Source of the DNA: Calycina herbarum
Taxonomy: Eukaryota > Ascomycota > Leotiomycetes > Helotiales > Pezizellaceae
NCBI GenBank assembly: GCA_001414485.1
Contig: LLEY01000108.1
Coordinates: forward strand, 1 to 64,000
Direction of reading: 5' to 3'
Length of the DNA stretch: 64,000 bases
In this document: one piece after another, positions 12,179-24,567 of the stretch
Numbering within the stretch: position 1 is the first letter of the stretch
How the letters are laid out: the number at the start of each line of letters is the position of its first letter
Position numbers and translations under genes: made by a program
The notes under the pieces: generated by a model
What the model was told of the DNA's origin: nothing
Databases searched by the model: none
The model's input: the letters and a program-made list of their open reading frames with translations, nothing else

Positions 12179-12567
12179 GGATGTTATCCTCCATCAAAAT
12201 TCAATTGCACAACCAGAGCTCCATATCAGGGCAATATAAATGGTCGAAAAGGGGGGGAAAGGGCTAGACTCCAAGATGAGAAACTCTCAAAAGTTGCGTT
12301 CTCTTTTTTGAAAGACAGCACAGTTGTTTTACGTCAAAAACATCACAGGTTTTTTTGAAGTTTGAGACAAGCTCCGCAACATCGTTTGCCGAGCCGAGGC
12401 ACATGAAGCTCCCAGGTTCTCCGCCCTCCACATTAATCCGGGGAAAGCCAGACCATAAGACCACCAACCTCAAGGTAATATATCTCTCTGCTACATACAT
12501 GTAAGGATTGTTTTCAATTTCTTATTTGCCCTTCGTATTTCCACATCCCATTCACCAGCTCTTTACC
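12179..12567. other. Intergenic, nothing recognised
   Basis: Short spacer between two genes on the same strand. No repeat, RNA gene or supported reading frame seen. Confidence 0.5.
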
Positions 12568-13736
12568 ATGGCAGCCAAACAGGAAATCATCCTCTACCAC
12601 TACAGCTTCTCCCCCTACGCCCGAAGGTAACTCCCCTTCCTCCAAACAATAGCTTCCATACTTACCAAGAAACAGAATAGTATGGTATCTCAACCTTCGT
12701 CAAATACCATACACACAATGCGTATGTCCCCTTGCTCCCTCCATCAAGCTCCCAACTAACTTCCCCACAGTTCCAACCACCAACCATGCCCCGTCCAGAT
12801 ATCTCAGCAATAGGCACCTCCTACCGACGAATCCCCATCCTCTCCATCGGCCGAGACATCTACAACGACACGCGCCTCATCCTCTCAAAACTGCAATCCT
12901 TCTACCCAACTTCCTCCTCCCACCCCGCGCTCTCATCTACAAACTCCTCGCTACTAGAGAAAATGTTTGAGACTTGGACGGTAGATGGGGGGTTATTTAG
13001 TAGAGCTTCGCAACTTATACCTGCTGATATGCCGTTGTTGAAAGATAGCAAGTTTCAAAAGGATCGAGAGGAGTATACGGGAAGAAGGTGGAGTAGGGAG
13101 GGGATTGAACGCGGGAGAGGGGAGGCGCTTGTTGATATGAGGGGCGCCTTTGAGAGGGTTGAGGAATTGGTGCTTGGGGATGGGAGGGAGTGGGTTATTG
13201 GTGGTGAGGGACCGGGGTTGGGGGATATTGAAGGTTTGTTTTCTTCATTTCTACTTTTTGGACTACTGGGGAAGGAGTGCTAATGGACACAAACAGCAAT
13301 CTGGGTATTCCACTGGCTCAAAAACCTGAAAGGTGCTCTCCCGCCAGATTACATCTCCGCGACACAATTCCCCAAGGTTTTTGCGTGGATAGACCGGTTC
13401 TCGAAGGCTGAACGAGCTGCGGCTGCGAAACTTGGGAAACCGAAAACTATCAGGGGACCTGAAGCTCTGGAAATAATTTCTAACTCTGAGTTCGCGGAGA
13501 TTGTTGAGAGTAGTGAGACTGGAGATCCAACGGGGTTGAAGATTGGAGGTGAAATCGAGGTTTGGCCCATTGATTCGGGCTTTGGAAGCAAAGATAGAGG
13601 GAAGTTGGTTAGACTTGATGTGGAGGAGATTGTGATTGAGAAGGTTAATAGGAAGGGAACGGTGGTCAGAGTCCATGCTCCTAGACATGGGTTCAGGGTT
13701 AGGGCTGTGGGAGGTAGTGAGAACTCGAAGCTTTGA
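12568..13736 (+). CDS. Glutathione S-transferase-fold protein
   Basis: 335-aa model: exons 12568-12626, 12676-12721, 12771-13233 and 13297-13736; introns 49, 49 and 63 nt. The N-terminus MAAKQEIILYHYSFSPYARR, then IVWYLNLRQIPYTQ and RRIPILSIGRDIYNDTRLI, is a GST N-terminal thioredoxin fold (beta-strand, SPY..R helix, cis-Pro strand, DT/ND pocket). The second half has the helical, Trp-containing arrangement of a C-terminal GST-like domain (EWVIGGEGPGLGDIE, then AIWVFHWLK). The C-terminal ~110 residues (EVWPIDSGFGSKDRGKLVRL) form a beta-rich extension found in a subgroup of fungal GST-like proteins. The catalytic Ser/Cys is not certain: SPYAR has Ser where many have Cys. Cytosolic detoxification or a GST-like scaffold is inference. 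Confidence 0.8.
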
Positions 13737-16057
13737 GTGTCATTTTGGGCGCAATGGAGGGAAGAGCTCACGCCCACTTTGACTTTTGGCTGTACGCAAA
13801 GTGTTAGTTTTTCCAAATCTTCTAGAACAATACAGAGTGAGAGTGTAATTATTAGTGGATAATAGATATCATAGTTTACGACAAATTTCAAAGCGTTCAC
13901 ACACAAGTGTTTTCGGAAGGAAACTTGTATTCAAAGACGCTTAATACAATCGATTCTTCACGATCTATTCAGTATTCATATTCTATCATTTGCGTGCCTT
14001 GTCAATAACAGAAGACCTCAACTCTGATCCCTCGGCAGTACCAAGGGCCAATGTCAATTATCCTAGAAGGCTCGAATTATTAAGAGTTCAGACAATTGTA
14101 GATCAACGACTAGGACTAGAAATTTCCTTCTAGATTTCCTTAGCAAGTAGTCTCCAGATTCTCAACACTATCCCCAATCCCAAAATAGATTTCCATTATT
14201 TTGAAGCATCTCACGCAATCCGTAGTAAACTGGGCTTGTAAGAAAAAGACTAGAACTGGAAGAAACATATCCTATCTAAATAGAAGTTTCTTGGTAATCC
14301 GACTCTTGTTCTTGCTTATGAAATCGAACGGATAGACTTGAGTAGTTCATGTCAGAATTTTCATGTCTTATGTAAAGCTGAATCAGTAGTTTGTTCATTC
14401 TCGTACTAGATTTGTGAATAATCCAATCAGGATGCCAATCACATAATTAACGCTAATGTAAGTTTCCAGCTTGGTATATATAGTTGCTATTTTCCTAGCT
14501 CAGCGCGAGCTCGGCAGATAAGATGACAATTGAACTACCAACAGCCCAAGACCAGAGAAGGAACCGCTGTCTACAAGTACTATATTAGTAACAATTCAGG
14601 TGCCGGAGCGAAGCAGAGATTGTTAGTCAACAAAAAGTCAAGTGATAGTGTGTCTACCTTCGATCGGCAAGTTGGAGCTGCAGAGCCCTGGGGAAAAGCA
14701 AGCTGACTCGAGTGAATGTTTCTGTGAGGGTATGTGAGGGTAAGTTGGGATATCATTTTGTTGAAGAAACCCGAGAAGATAAGATGCATAAGTTGGTATC
14801 GTACTGAATACTGTGTAACACTTCCTCATCAACAGGAAGGAGCGTTGCCAAAGAAGAAAAATGGATTTCCAAGCATCTCCCCAAAGCGTTCAGCCACCAA
14901 TCCAATAGGGATCTAGTGCGAGTGAATCAGCTCTTTTGGGGAGCTGTGATTGGTTGGCTCTGACGCCGTGGATTGATGCCTGAGGCCTCGAGGCAGGAAC
15001 GAAAGAGATATGACGCTGTGCTTTCGTCATTGTTTCTTCTCCCCAACTTTCTCCCTCGATCAACGCAACGCGAGCACCAGCATTAACGGAGCCGCATCGT
15101 ACCTGTAACCGGTATTATCAACACTCCAATCCCATCACTACCAATACCTGCCTGCATATTCCATTCTAGGCCCTGTACACACCCAGTCTAAGAATTGAGA
15201 CTTGCGCGCAGTCCTCGTACTCGAGTAGAGAGTGTCGCCAGGTGGAAGAAGAGAAGCTTTTTCTTGTCTTGTGCCTGCGACCGCGAATACGTCACCGACA
15301 AATTCTGGACAGCGAACCGTCGCCCAACCGCCATTCAATACCGACCGTCGTACTTACGCCGACGCAGATATCCGAAGCGCGTCATTCCTCAACCGCAATT
15401 CACTGGTGCTTTCTGCTTCTCTCGACGCCGTCGAAGCAGCAGCAATAGTCCAGTGTAGGTCGTCGCAAAATTGGACGTTTTGCGACTCGGCCCTCGAAAG
15501 TGAGTTTTGGTCAGGGGCTGCTCTGCTCTGCTCTGCTCTGCTCTGCCCTCTCCTACGCCATTCATTTCGAACCGGCCTCTGCGCTGCACCCACTTCGACC
15601 CAAGTAGGTCCCTCTCCTCCACCGCGACGCTCGTGTTGAGCGTAGCATCTTTTGGTGATAAAGTCATCACTCGTCGCTTCGCTGCAAGAATCGCCTTCGT
15701 GGAATCCTTGGTCGATAGTTGTTGTCTTTGAGAGTCGTATGTTTGAAAGAGAAAGGTGTCGGTGGTTGGGGACCCCCAGAACTAACGAGTCTTCCCCCCT
15801 AGAGCCCCCGCCGCACCCACGCCCACACTACACGACCTCCCTCACTGTAAGGTGACCTCATATCCCTCCGTCATAACTCGACTCGACCACATTCTTTTCC
15901 CCCATCAACAGGAAAACTCAAGGTGGGCACCACACGCTGCCACTGCCACTGCCACTCACTGACAGGAGGAGATCAACGTCATCGGCGCCTCTTCCCTCAC
16001 AGCAACGGCTGTTTACACCGACTCCCTCTCCCCGCGCTTCTCGATCGGAAATCAATC
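13737..16057. other. Long intergenic region and 5' leader of the bZIP gene
   Basis: No gene supported. 13740-15000 looks like ordinary intergenic DNA. From about 15000 it becomes pyrimidine-rich, with a GCTCT repeat (about 15518-15545, five units), a TGCCAC triplet repeat near 15938-15955 and many short overlapping frames, as in the long leaders of fungal stress-regulator genes. Small upstream frames may exist but cannot be told from chance. Confidence 0.5.
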
Positions 16058-17942
16058 ATGGGAAACCCTCCTTCCGCCGCTCTTCAAGGCGATTCGAATT
16101 CTCCTGTGCAACCCAACCAAGATCCCCCAAAGGCTGCTGGTATGTCTCAATTTTTCTCTCTCATCTTCTACTATTGCCGTCGTCGCATACTGTCAATAGC
16201 GACAGTGACGTCGATGTCGATGTCGATGTCGACCTGTTCCTAAAACATTCACCACCGTCTCTGGCGCAACTAGTGGCAAATCTACTCCAACTCCTCTACC
16301 CACAACACCACAACTCACTCACAATACTTTTCACTTTACTATGTGTATACACCGGGGGAAAATGATACTGACTTCTATAACCCGGCCTCAGATATCAACA
16401 TAGACCCAAAAATTGAAAACGCAAATGCAGACCCTCTTGGACCTCCTCCTCGACCCGGTGCTGGAGCCCAACAAGTATCAAATACCCCCTCCGACTACTT
16501 TTCCGTAAACCACACCAATATCGCAACGGAAACGAATCCCTTTGAAGCATCATTTGCATTTGGCAGTGGAAGCAATACCAACGGGGGACAAGTGCAGACA
16601 CCTGGCGGTACCAAACTGCCATCTGTCGCTGCTCTGACTTCTCCAGCGGGACTCGGTACGGGAATCACCCCTTCATTTTGGGGAGGCCTTCGCTCAGGAC
16701 CTCTAAGCCCTGCAATGTTATCTGGTCCCCAGAAAGGAGACGACTACTTCAGCGACGGACACCACCTGCGTGGAGGTTTCCCTACCCCGAATGAGTCTAG
16801 TCTTCGATCGGGCCTTACACCAGGCGGTAGTGGATCTATGTTTCCAGAGCCGAGTCCAAATTCTCAGGCACTTTTCATGGCAAGCGGTGGTGCGACTCCT
16901 ACCACCTTGGATTTCCACCGTACTGCCATGAGTGCTGCTGCACAAAAGCGAGAGCAAGCTTCTCAACAAGTCCACCAAAACATTACATCACAACCTCAAG
17001 AGCAACCTAACGGTCTAGAAGTCAAACCTCCGTCAACGAACCAATTCGATTCGGGTTCTCATGACGCAAACGACGCGGCAAATGGACTATTTCTCCTTGC
17101 CCAAGCTCGCAACGGACCGCAACCTACTAACCACTATGCGATGGCGCCTCAACTGCCGGTTCATGCTCATCCACAACCTAACGTCAACATTCAGATGGGG
17201 GGCACATCTACCGAGACCTCACCCCATATGGCTAATCGACATAACGGCTCTATTAGTACTACCTCCGGTCGTGGTGTCAGTGAAATGTCGTCAGATGACA
17301 ACGAGCCTCAAAACCGTCCCAATACCCGCGGAAAAGGCAAACGAGGAAATCCAACGGCTCAGACAAACGGCCGTAGAAAAGCAACAGACGAAACCCCAAC
17401 CAAGGGACCTCCATCCAAGAAAGCCAAAGGTAACAACAACAACGCTATGCTATCTGAACCACAATCTGAGGAGGAATTGGACATGAACAAAGACGAGTAC
17501 AACGCCAACGGAAAGAAAATGACCGATGAGGAGAAGCGAAAGAATTTCCTTGAACGAAATAGGTAATGTTGTCATTACATATAACCCATTGACGTCACTA
17601 ACACTCGATAGGGTTGCGGCACTGAAGTGTAGGCAGCGCAAGAAGCAATGGCTTGCAAACCTACAGCAAAAAGTTGAGATATTCAGCAGCGAGAATGACC
17701 AACTCAGTCAGCAAATATCCCAGTTACGGGAAGAGGTTGTTAATCTGAAAACGATACTCATGGCCCACAAAGATTGTCCAGTCTCTGCATCTCAAGGCAT
17801 CTCAGGAATGGGAATGCAACAGTTCATCGAAGGCTATGGCACTCAGGTCAACCCATATGGTCTGCAAGCTGGACCAATGCCAACTCAACAGCAAGTCATG
17901 GCGGCGGCCGGCCAGGCTATGCAAGACCGACGATTTTCATAA
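16058..17942 (+). CDS. atf1: ATF/CREB-type bZIP transcription factor, Atf1/AtfA orthologue
   Basis: 527-aa model: exons 16058-16139, 16392-17562 and 17612-17942. The first intron (252 nt) ends CTCAG and joins PPKAA to DINIDPKIE in phase. The middle carries the Aft1 activation/osmotic-stress region: TNPFEASFAFG, PSVAALTSPA, GLRSGPLSPAMLSGP, SGLTPGGSGSMFPEPSPNSQ and ATPTTLDFHRTA. The bZIP is near residues 400-470: EEKRKNFLERNR, then after intron 2 VAALKCRQRKKQWLANLQ, followed by a leucine zipper. The second intron splits the basic region. In other fungi this factor acts in the nucleus downstream of the Hog1/Sty1 stress kinase on TGACGT (CRE) sites; several S/T-P sites fit kinase control. The long leader suggests layered regulation. 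A perfect CRE sits in intron 2. Confidence 0.92.
17590..17597. promoter_or_regulatory. Perfect CRE palindrome TGACGTCA inside intron 2 of the bZIP gene
   Basis: TGACGTCA lies in the 49-nt intron and its last bases run into CACTAAC, the likely branch site. It is the consensus target of the protein encoded by the gene. Autoregulation is inference; an 8-mer can occur by chance. Confidence 0.4.
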
Positions 17943-18712
17943 CGTTCTTGTATAACAAGGTTGCGGGGGGTTCAAAAGTGCTTTATTGGCGTACGGAAAG
18001 AATGCTTTGGGAAGCTTCGAACTTATACATGGTCTATCATCTGATGTCATCGACGGGACTCCAGATGGCCAATTATTACGACGCAATGAGGATGTCTTTT
18101 GAAAGAAAATCGGGCATCACACTAACCATGGCATTACGCTTCGCGTATCTGCTTGGTTGTCAGGACTGGCGTCTTCTTTCAATTTCTTGCATTGGATTTC
18201 TGGCGTTCCGGTAATATCAGTTGCCCCAAAAGACTTTTGACATCGTGTAATTTTGACCTTACTCGACATTCGCTCCGTCATTCTTTCTTCGTAATCGGTT
18301 ACCTTGCATTGGTTGTTTTTGTTGGAGTGCTGTTTTTGATGTTGTACATAATTTGGGAGGGCGTGGCTTTACATACATTTGGGTGGTTTTTCTGGCGCAA
18401 GAATGGGTGGCATGATCCATCTGGAGGGGGGGCGTTTTAGGTTTGCTTTTCCATGGATCCTCTGTTTTACGGGAGAAGCATTGTAAGATGGATTGATACA
18501 CCAGGCAACAAGGAAGCGTCACAAGACGGTATAGCGAACGAACAAAATAAATCATTATTGAAAATTTAAGATGTATTGTCTTGATGTGAATGGGTATTGT
18601 GAGCACTAACGAATTCTGATGATGCAATGGTTTCGTGGAAGCGAGCTGTCAAAGGTTTGTACTACTCGCTATGATCTCACCACTCCATAGTTGATGTCTG
18701 TCTCTTAGACGA

Positions 18713-18965
18713 GGACAACTTTCTTGGGTAAATTGAAGTAATTTTCCTAAAGTTTTGGAATAGTTTAGACTGTGTAGCCGATTTTACTGGAGCTTGAACA
18801 ATGACCTGTTTACTACCGCTTTTGGTGCCCACGGCGAGGCTTTGATAGTACTGCTGAGTCTCGTACCTTCCATCGGACAAATGAAATTCATTGTTCCAAG
18901 TATTGAGGTAAATGTTTTAAATTATTGTAAATAGCTAGGTAATATGAAAGAATGAGGACAATTAC
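18713..18965 (+). repeat. Dispersed non-coding repeat, copy A
   Basis: Shares ordered blocks with copy C (19310-19610): AATTTTCCTAAAG, CGAGGCTTTGATA, TTGTTCCAA and TTTTAAATTATT followed by AAATAGCTAG. It also carries TTTACTACCGCTTTT, shared with copies B and D. Not RIP-mutated. No coding capacity. Confidence 0.65.
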
Positions 18966-19149
18966 TATAGCTTTTGAAAATTTTATCTTAGGGGTGTTTG
19001 TAAGTACTATCACACGTTGTGAGTATTAAAGATTCTTATAAAATATACTCGTCTAGATGTGGATGGATGTTTGTGAGAAATACATGCTGAGTTTTGAAAG
19101 CGAGCTCTCGTTATGACCGCCTCTGTCTTAAATGCTTCGGGTTCCTTCC

Positions 19150-19200
19150 TACCTGCCTCGCGATGGGAATCAAGAGTGGCAGTAAATATTCTAGGTTCGT
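19150..19200 (-). repeat. Dispersed non-coding repeat, copy B (short, inverted)
   Basis: CTCGCGATGGGAATC...GTGGCAGTAAA is the reverse complement of the TTTACTGCC...CATCGCGAG block found at 33290 and, more diverged, at 18808 and 19311. Confidence 0.5.
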
Positions 19201-19309
19201 GTCTTTCTATCTAGGTCCCGTTATTGCAATTGTACTAGTGATAAAATTTCATTGTGCTATAGTATTGAGATTATGTTAAATAATGTTGGAAAGTTCGAAC
19301 AATAAGCTA

Positions 19310-19610
19310 CTTACTGCTGTTTTCAATGTCCACTTTGAACCTTCCTGTGAAGCTCTCATACGTAGTAATTTTCCTAAAGCTTTTAACAATTTCGACAAGT
19401 AGGCAATTCTACCGGAATTGGAAGAACGAGCTGCCCACGAGGCTTTGATACTGTAGCTTAGGCAAGAAAATCGCGAGTAGATACGACCTTTTTCTTCTTG
19501 TTGTTCCAAATCGATAGCAGAATCTTAATCGATTGTTCTAAGTGTCTAGATAAATATTTTAAATTATTCTAAATAGCTAGGGTAATACTGAAAAAGGAGG
19601 ATAATTACTG
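19310..19610 (+). repeat. Dispersed non-coding repeat, copy C
   Basis: Direct copy of the block order seen at 18713-18965, with point differences and small indels in both directions rather than C-to-T only. It ends AAATTATTCTAAATAGCTAG followed by GGTAAT. Confidence 0.65.
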
Positions 19611-20406
19611 CCGCCGCTTGTATCTATGCAATCGAAACCAGGCGTTGTGAGACATTGGCGGAAATAGTTTGTGTGACATGAACTGGTTGTTTGCATTCGG
19701 AAAAAGTTGGAGATACTTTCTACAGAACTGAATCAAACCTGCTTGATTGAATATATATCCATCTAAATTAAAACTAAGGTACCCAGCATTCCTCTGTAAA
19801 TCATATGCACTCGTTGGTAAATAAAAAGTGGTTTTGTGTCAGTTCCGGTAGCTTCCAGGATGTTTTGGTTGACACAGAATCAACCTGCTGCCTAGTGAAG
19901 AGCAGTAAGTGGAAAGAACGTCAAGTTTCTAGAAACGACAAACAGCATGAAAGAAAGCTGATTTAATTAATTCTGTCACATAAGTTGTGGATATAGCAGG
20001 CAGCTGTGACCCCGTGGGTGAGAAGTGGAAAGTTGGGGGAGGAGCTAGATGAATGCAGTTTAGCACACACAAGGAAGGTGCAAAGGTGCAAGGGTACCGA
20101 AAGCGCGACTTCCCAAGGCTTTCACTTTCATATTCTCAGCCTCTCTCAACCGAATTCCAGACCTCACCATCTTCACCTTCTACCTTGCTCAACGGCGTGC
20201 AGGTATCACCCATTTCGACTCCTCATCAATCTACAGATACTGAGACTGTCGCCCATACCTTTCTCTGCCGCGGGCGGTACATTTCGGGATCAGAGCGTCA
20301 CCACTGTATGATCTGATCTGTCACCACGAAATATTGCCTCTTCGCATCTCAGCGCTCTTCCGGCAACCCGTCGCATCTCGAACGACAGCCCATCCACCTC
20401 CTCAAG

Positions 20407-22616
20407 ATGGTACATCGTCACAGGAGGGACTTAGCTGCAAGTCGAAGACGGGTTGAGGATGCAGGTGACGAGGAGAGCGTCCTGGACGCCGGCTCCCTCA
20501 GTGACGATTCGCTGAGTGAGGGGTCTATAATAAGTGAGGAGGACGAACCCCGGGAAGGGGACGAGGTCATCGCCAACGAGAGACGTTCTGCGGACACTCC
20601 AGGCTCTATCAAACTTAATGGCAATGGAGGAAGCCCGGCAAAGGATGGCCAGGCAGCATCGACAAACGGCCACCCAACTGGTCCCAAAAAACCGGCAGCT
20701 AATGGTAACAGCGATATGGACCTAATGCTGAACGGATTGAAGATCTCGGACCATGGCATCCGGGAGGAAATTCATTACGAGGACCTCAGAGATGACGTTG
20801 ATATCCAGGAGCAAGACCAGGCGCCTTCACCTCCCGTGGTGAAATCAACCGCTCAGATGGATCAACCACAAGAGCTACCTCACGAAAGGCGAAGAAGGGA
20901 ACACGAGGAGTATAAGAAGAAACGAGATGCAGATCCTGCGTTTGTGCCAAACAGAGGGGCCTTCTTCATGCACGATCACCGTCACTCTGGTCCTGCTGCC
21001 AACGGCTTCAGGCCTTTTGGAAGAGGTCGAGGGGGACGAGGAAGACCAGGCATTGGAGGTCCTTACGCACCATCAAGGTATGTCTGCCTTGGGAGATGTG
21101 ACATCTCAATGATTTACTAACTTGCTATAGCCAAATGCCTCAATCTCTTGAACCCACCGACGCACCTTGGGCTCACGACATGCACGAAGTGATAAGTGAA
21201 CCCCATCCTCGCCATGCCCCCTCATCCGGATATCCCCAAGGCTCGGCCAATCTACCTTCGCGAGTTCCGGTCAGCGCCCCTTCGACAGCTCCACCTAATA
21301 GAGCTCTATCAACGACGAAGCATATTGGCAATGTACAGATTAGAGTCTTTTTGGCGAATATGGAAAAGCCGATTGTATTCCCTGGAATACCGGTCAAGCA
21401 ATATACCCGTCTGCCAGACCACCGACCTCCTATGCGTAGAGACAAGCCAGTCCGTATCTCTATACCCGACTACCCTCCACGATACATATTTCCTGCGATT
21501 GATAGATCCTTCATCTTCATTCCTCGGGCTATGCGTCCGAACCAGCAAGGATTCGGTGGACGGGGCAGAGGTCCAAGGTCCGCATTTGGATCAATTGGTG
21601 GTTACTCTCGACGTACCAGTGTTTTTGGTGGCAGTGTATATGGCAGCACTTACGCACCCAGTGTTGCAATGAGTCGTCGGTCATCACTCGCGAGAGAGGT
21701 TAATCGAGATAGTATCATATCCCCGAACGGCTCTACAATGTCCGCAAGACCAGTCGTCAAGTTACCACCGGCAAGCCATTCGGTTCACTCACATCAATAC
21801 GTACCTCCCAACCAATCTCAGGATGGACCTCCTCAGGTTCTCATTATTGATGATCAACCGCGACCACAAACCTATCCACTACCACAAAAGCCTACATTCC
21901 GTGAAAATCGACCCAATCCTATTCCCATGCACCAACCTCGACCGCAAAAAGCCGTATCAGTTGCGGACATCGAGTCGCCTGCCACCCTCTCATTTAATCC
22001 TCCACAACAGCACCAGCAACCCTTCCACCAACAGGTTCCCCTTCAAGTCAATGGCAATGGTTATCCTCCAGATGGTATGATGCATTCTCGCAACCCATCA
22101 TACCCAAGCCAGGCTTCGACTGGTACACCATTATCACAGATACCTGAACGGGCAATTCACGCTCAGCCATTCCAACCAAACCCATATCAGCAGCAACAGC
22201 CACAAAACTTCTACCCCCAACCTTACCAAATAATGCCTCCACCACAAGCGCCACAAGGTTACTACTATCCCCAGCAACCATATAATCCTGCCATGGCCCA
22301 GCCTGGTGGCCCTCCACCATTTGTGCCTCCACAACAGCAGCCGCAACAAGCTTCCTTCCCTCAACCCAGCCAGCAGCCCGATACATCACAGGCCGGCACA
22401 CAAGGTCTTGTTGCTCAGGAGGTCAATGGCATGGTGTACTATTACGATGCTGCTCAGATTCCTGCCGTGGCCACGTTCCCAGCGTATCCACAGCCTCCGA
22501 CGTATCCTATGCAGCAGACGGGTGGAGTGATGGGTATGGGAGGTATGATGACACCAAGTCCTGATGGTTTCTATTATCCGCAAGCACAGCAGGGAGTTGT
22601 TTACTATCAGCAATAA
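20407..22616 (+). CDS. Btz-domain protein (Barentsz/CASC3/MLN51-like exon junction complex component)
   Basis: 718-aa model: exons 20407-21077 and 21131-22616, one 53-nt intron. The N-terminal third is acidic and disordered. The Btz (SELOR) domain core is visible near residues 165-205: RRRREHEEYKKKRDADPAFV followed by PNRGAFFMHDHR. Known family members use this core to clamp eIF4AIII on spliced mRNA. It continues into an RGG/GRG-rich stretch (FGRGRGGRGRPG) that the intron follows. Downstream is a conserved patch (VRISIPDYPPRYIFPAIDRS) and a long Gln/Pro/Tyr-rich tail ending GVVYYQQ, typical of RNA-granule proteins. Nuclear-cytoplasmic role in mRNA quality control or localisation is inferred from the family. 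The start Met is the first ATG after a long open leader. Confidence 0.85.
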
Positions 22617-24567
22617 TTGGGTTGGGCCCCTTCTGTTATATTCTTCTTTTTTCTTTTTAATGCTTTCAGCGATCTTTTGTCTGGGTGAGAGGGTTTTTAT
22701 GTTATTTTTCTCTGGTGGAAGGCCTGGAAGGGTTGGGTTACTTCTCTTTCTCCGTTGTTCATCTTATATGTTCGGGAATATGTATGAGAGGTACTATTCT
22801 CGAGTGGTTATTGGACCCCCATGGTCTTTTCTCTTGGGGTATTGATTTGGAATTTGGGGGGAATGAAGGGGGACGACGCGGCTACGACGCTTTTCGGCTG
22901 CACTTGTTTGGTCCGTTGGCTTTGGTATTTTTTTGGTGTCGCAGTTGCATGATAGTCGTCCTTTCTTCGTGCGTCGTCGTCATCATTGTTTGTTTGAAGA
23001 GGGATCCCTCAACACCGTTTTGTTTTACGAGGGATGCATTTTTTTTCCATCATAGGATTTGAGTTTGGGGTGCTGCTTATGAGAGTGGAAAGTGGCATTG
23101 GTTGTGAGTGAGTGGGTTGTGGTTGTGAATGGCAGTGGGCAGTGGGCAGTGGGTTGATTATTGGTAGTGGACAGATGAATAGGAATTGATGATTCTTGAT
23201 GGTAGTTTGATTGTGTTCTATTAATGTGTTTGTGTGAATTGAGCCCCCGTCGAAAAGAGATCTTGAAATGGGATTAAATTCCGAAATAGGTAGATGTAGA
23301 GACCACGTCCTGGAAGTTTAGTGTCTACGTATTTACTTGACCTATTTCGTTTGCCGAGTAGGCAACGGTTTCATGGGAGGACAAAGGGTTCTGATAGATC
23401 TAGATGTGAGAATTTGGCGGTAGGCAGACTGGCGGCGTAAGGGGCACTGAGTAATCTGTTGCCTCTTTACTCATCCTCGCCGTCATGCGGAGGTGAGCCG
23501 CTTGACTCGTGACGATCAATCACTTTCAATTGTTCCGAGGACCAAATCCAATGAGATAAAAAGATCCCTGGAAATACCAAGATTATTTTGGGAATTAGTT
23601 GCATTGAGTTTGTACTTCGTAGGTTTTTTTGTAGCCTCCTTTCTTTACAAGACTGGGATGGGTTGTAGATAGGAATTTGGTAAGGTGGGTGGGACCCAGT
23701 AGTACCAGCTCGGCATTTTCTCGAGTGAAGTCCGAGACGAAGTAGTAGGAGTTATAAATATGCTGTCACAACAGTTGAGGCTATTGGACTTGAATGACGA
23801 ATTGGCTGTTGAATATGAGGCTGTGATTCTGCTTGGCTAGGGTTTCGAGGTCAAATATTTGGTGAATTGTAATATGTAATATGCGGGACTTGAAAGAGAG
23901 CTCCACAGAGGTCAAGTCGAGCCGGTAACGTGACGTGCTAGAAGCTTAAAGATCGGGCGGACACCTTATCCGGCTCACCGATCAGACTTGCTTCATGCAG
24001 CCGCCTGCTCTACAAATACCTACCTCTCGGAATTACAAGTACAACCAGCAAAAGGTATCCTCTACCGACCGACATAGTTAGGTAGCAAGCATCCATCCTT
24101 CGTCAACCCTTCTTCGCCTCTTTCTGGTACCTTCTTACCTCTCGCCGCTTGATTTCTCCTTCTTGGCCGACGTGCAGCTTGTAGCCTGCTTGCTTCACTT
24201 GTTGCTAGGCCGAGACGGTACACGCTACCGCTTGTCTTGAACGACGGGACCCGACGCCGCTCTTATCAAGCTCGCTCCAGGCACCTAGGTCTCCCCTCAT
24301 CTTCGCCCTCCTTCAACCTCTCCCTCTTCCCTCCGACTCCTCCTTCCAACATCCACACCATCCGGACAACACCAGCAGATCATCGTGATCTACCCGTGGC
24401 ATTTCTTAATTCTATCCTTTGAGGACCCTAAGAGCCGCCTTCATCGTCGTACGTCCTCTCACCCATCCTCTCCCGTTCCCTCCCCATCCTGAGACACTTT
24501 GTCGCCTGTACAACGTCACCGCTCGAGCTCTGTTAGCTGACACAACGACCAGTCTTAATCCAACATC
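22617..24567. other. Intergenic: 3' UTR of Btz gene, spacer, leader of NBR1 gene
   Basis: Open frames at 22.6-23.1 kb look like U-rich 3' UTR. A GGGCAGT repeat occurs at about 23126-23150. From about 24.05 kb the DNA is pyrimidine-rich, like a fungal 5' leader. No gene supported. Confidence 0.5.

Larger units (their letters stand above)
17943..20406. other. Intergenic region with repeat copies, 3' of bZIP and 5' leader of Btz gene
   Basis: 18-18.6 kb is the likely 3' UTR and downstream DNA of the bZIP gene. 18.7-19.6 kb holds three copies of a dispersed repeat, listed separately. 20.0-20.4 kb is the probable leader of the following gene. No coding region is supported. Confidence 0.5.

Noticed and set aside
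8434..13736. Secondary-metabolite cluster (rhodopsin-domain protein, FAD oxidase, GST-like)
   Set aside because: No synthase, terpene cyclase, P450, transporter or cluster regulator nearby; neighbours are housekeeping genes.
14508..14581. Possible tRNA near the GC-richer stretch
   Set aside because: No acceptor-stem pairing, no T-loop GTTCRA motif and no anticodon stem could be drawn.
14580..15855. Cluster of overlapping short open frames on both strands
   Set aside because: Low-complexity pyrimidine-rich leader of the bZIP gene; no domain, no consistent codon pattern.
18153..18627. Open frames downstream of the bZIP gene on both strands
   Set aside because: U-rich 3' UTR composition, hydrophobic by chance, no family resemblance.
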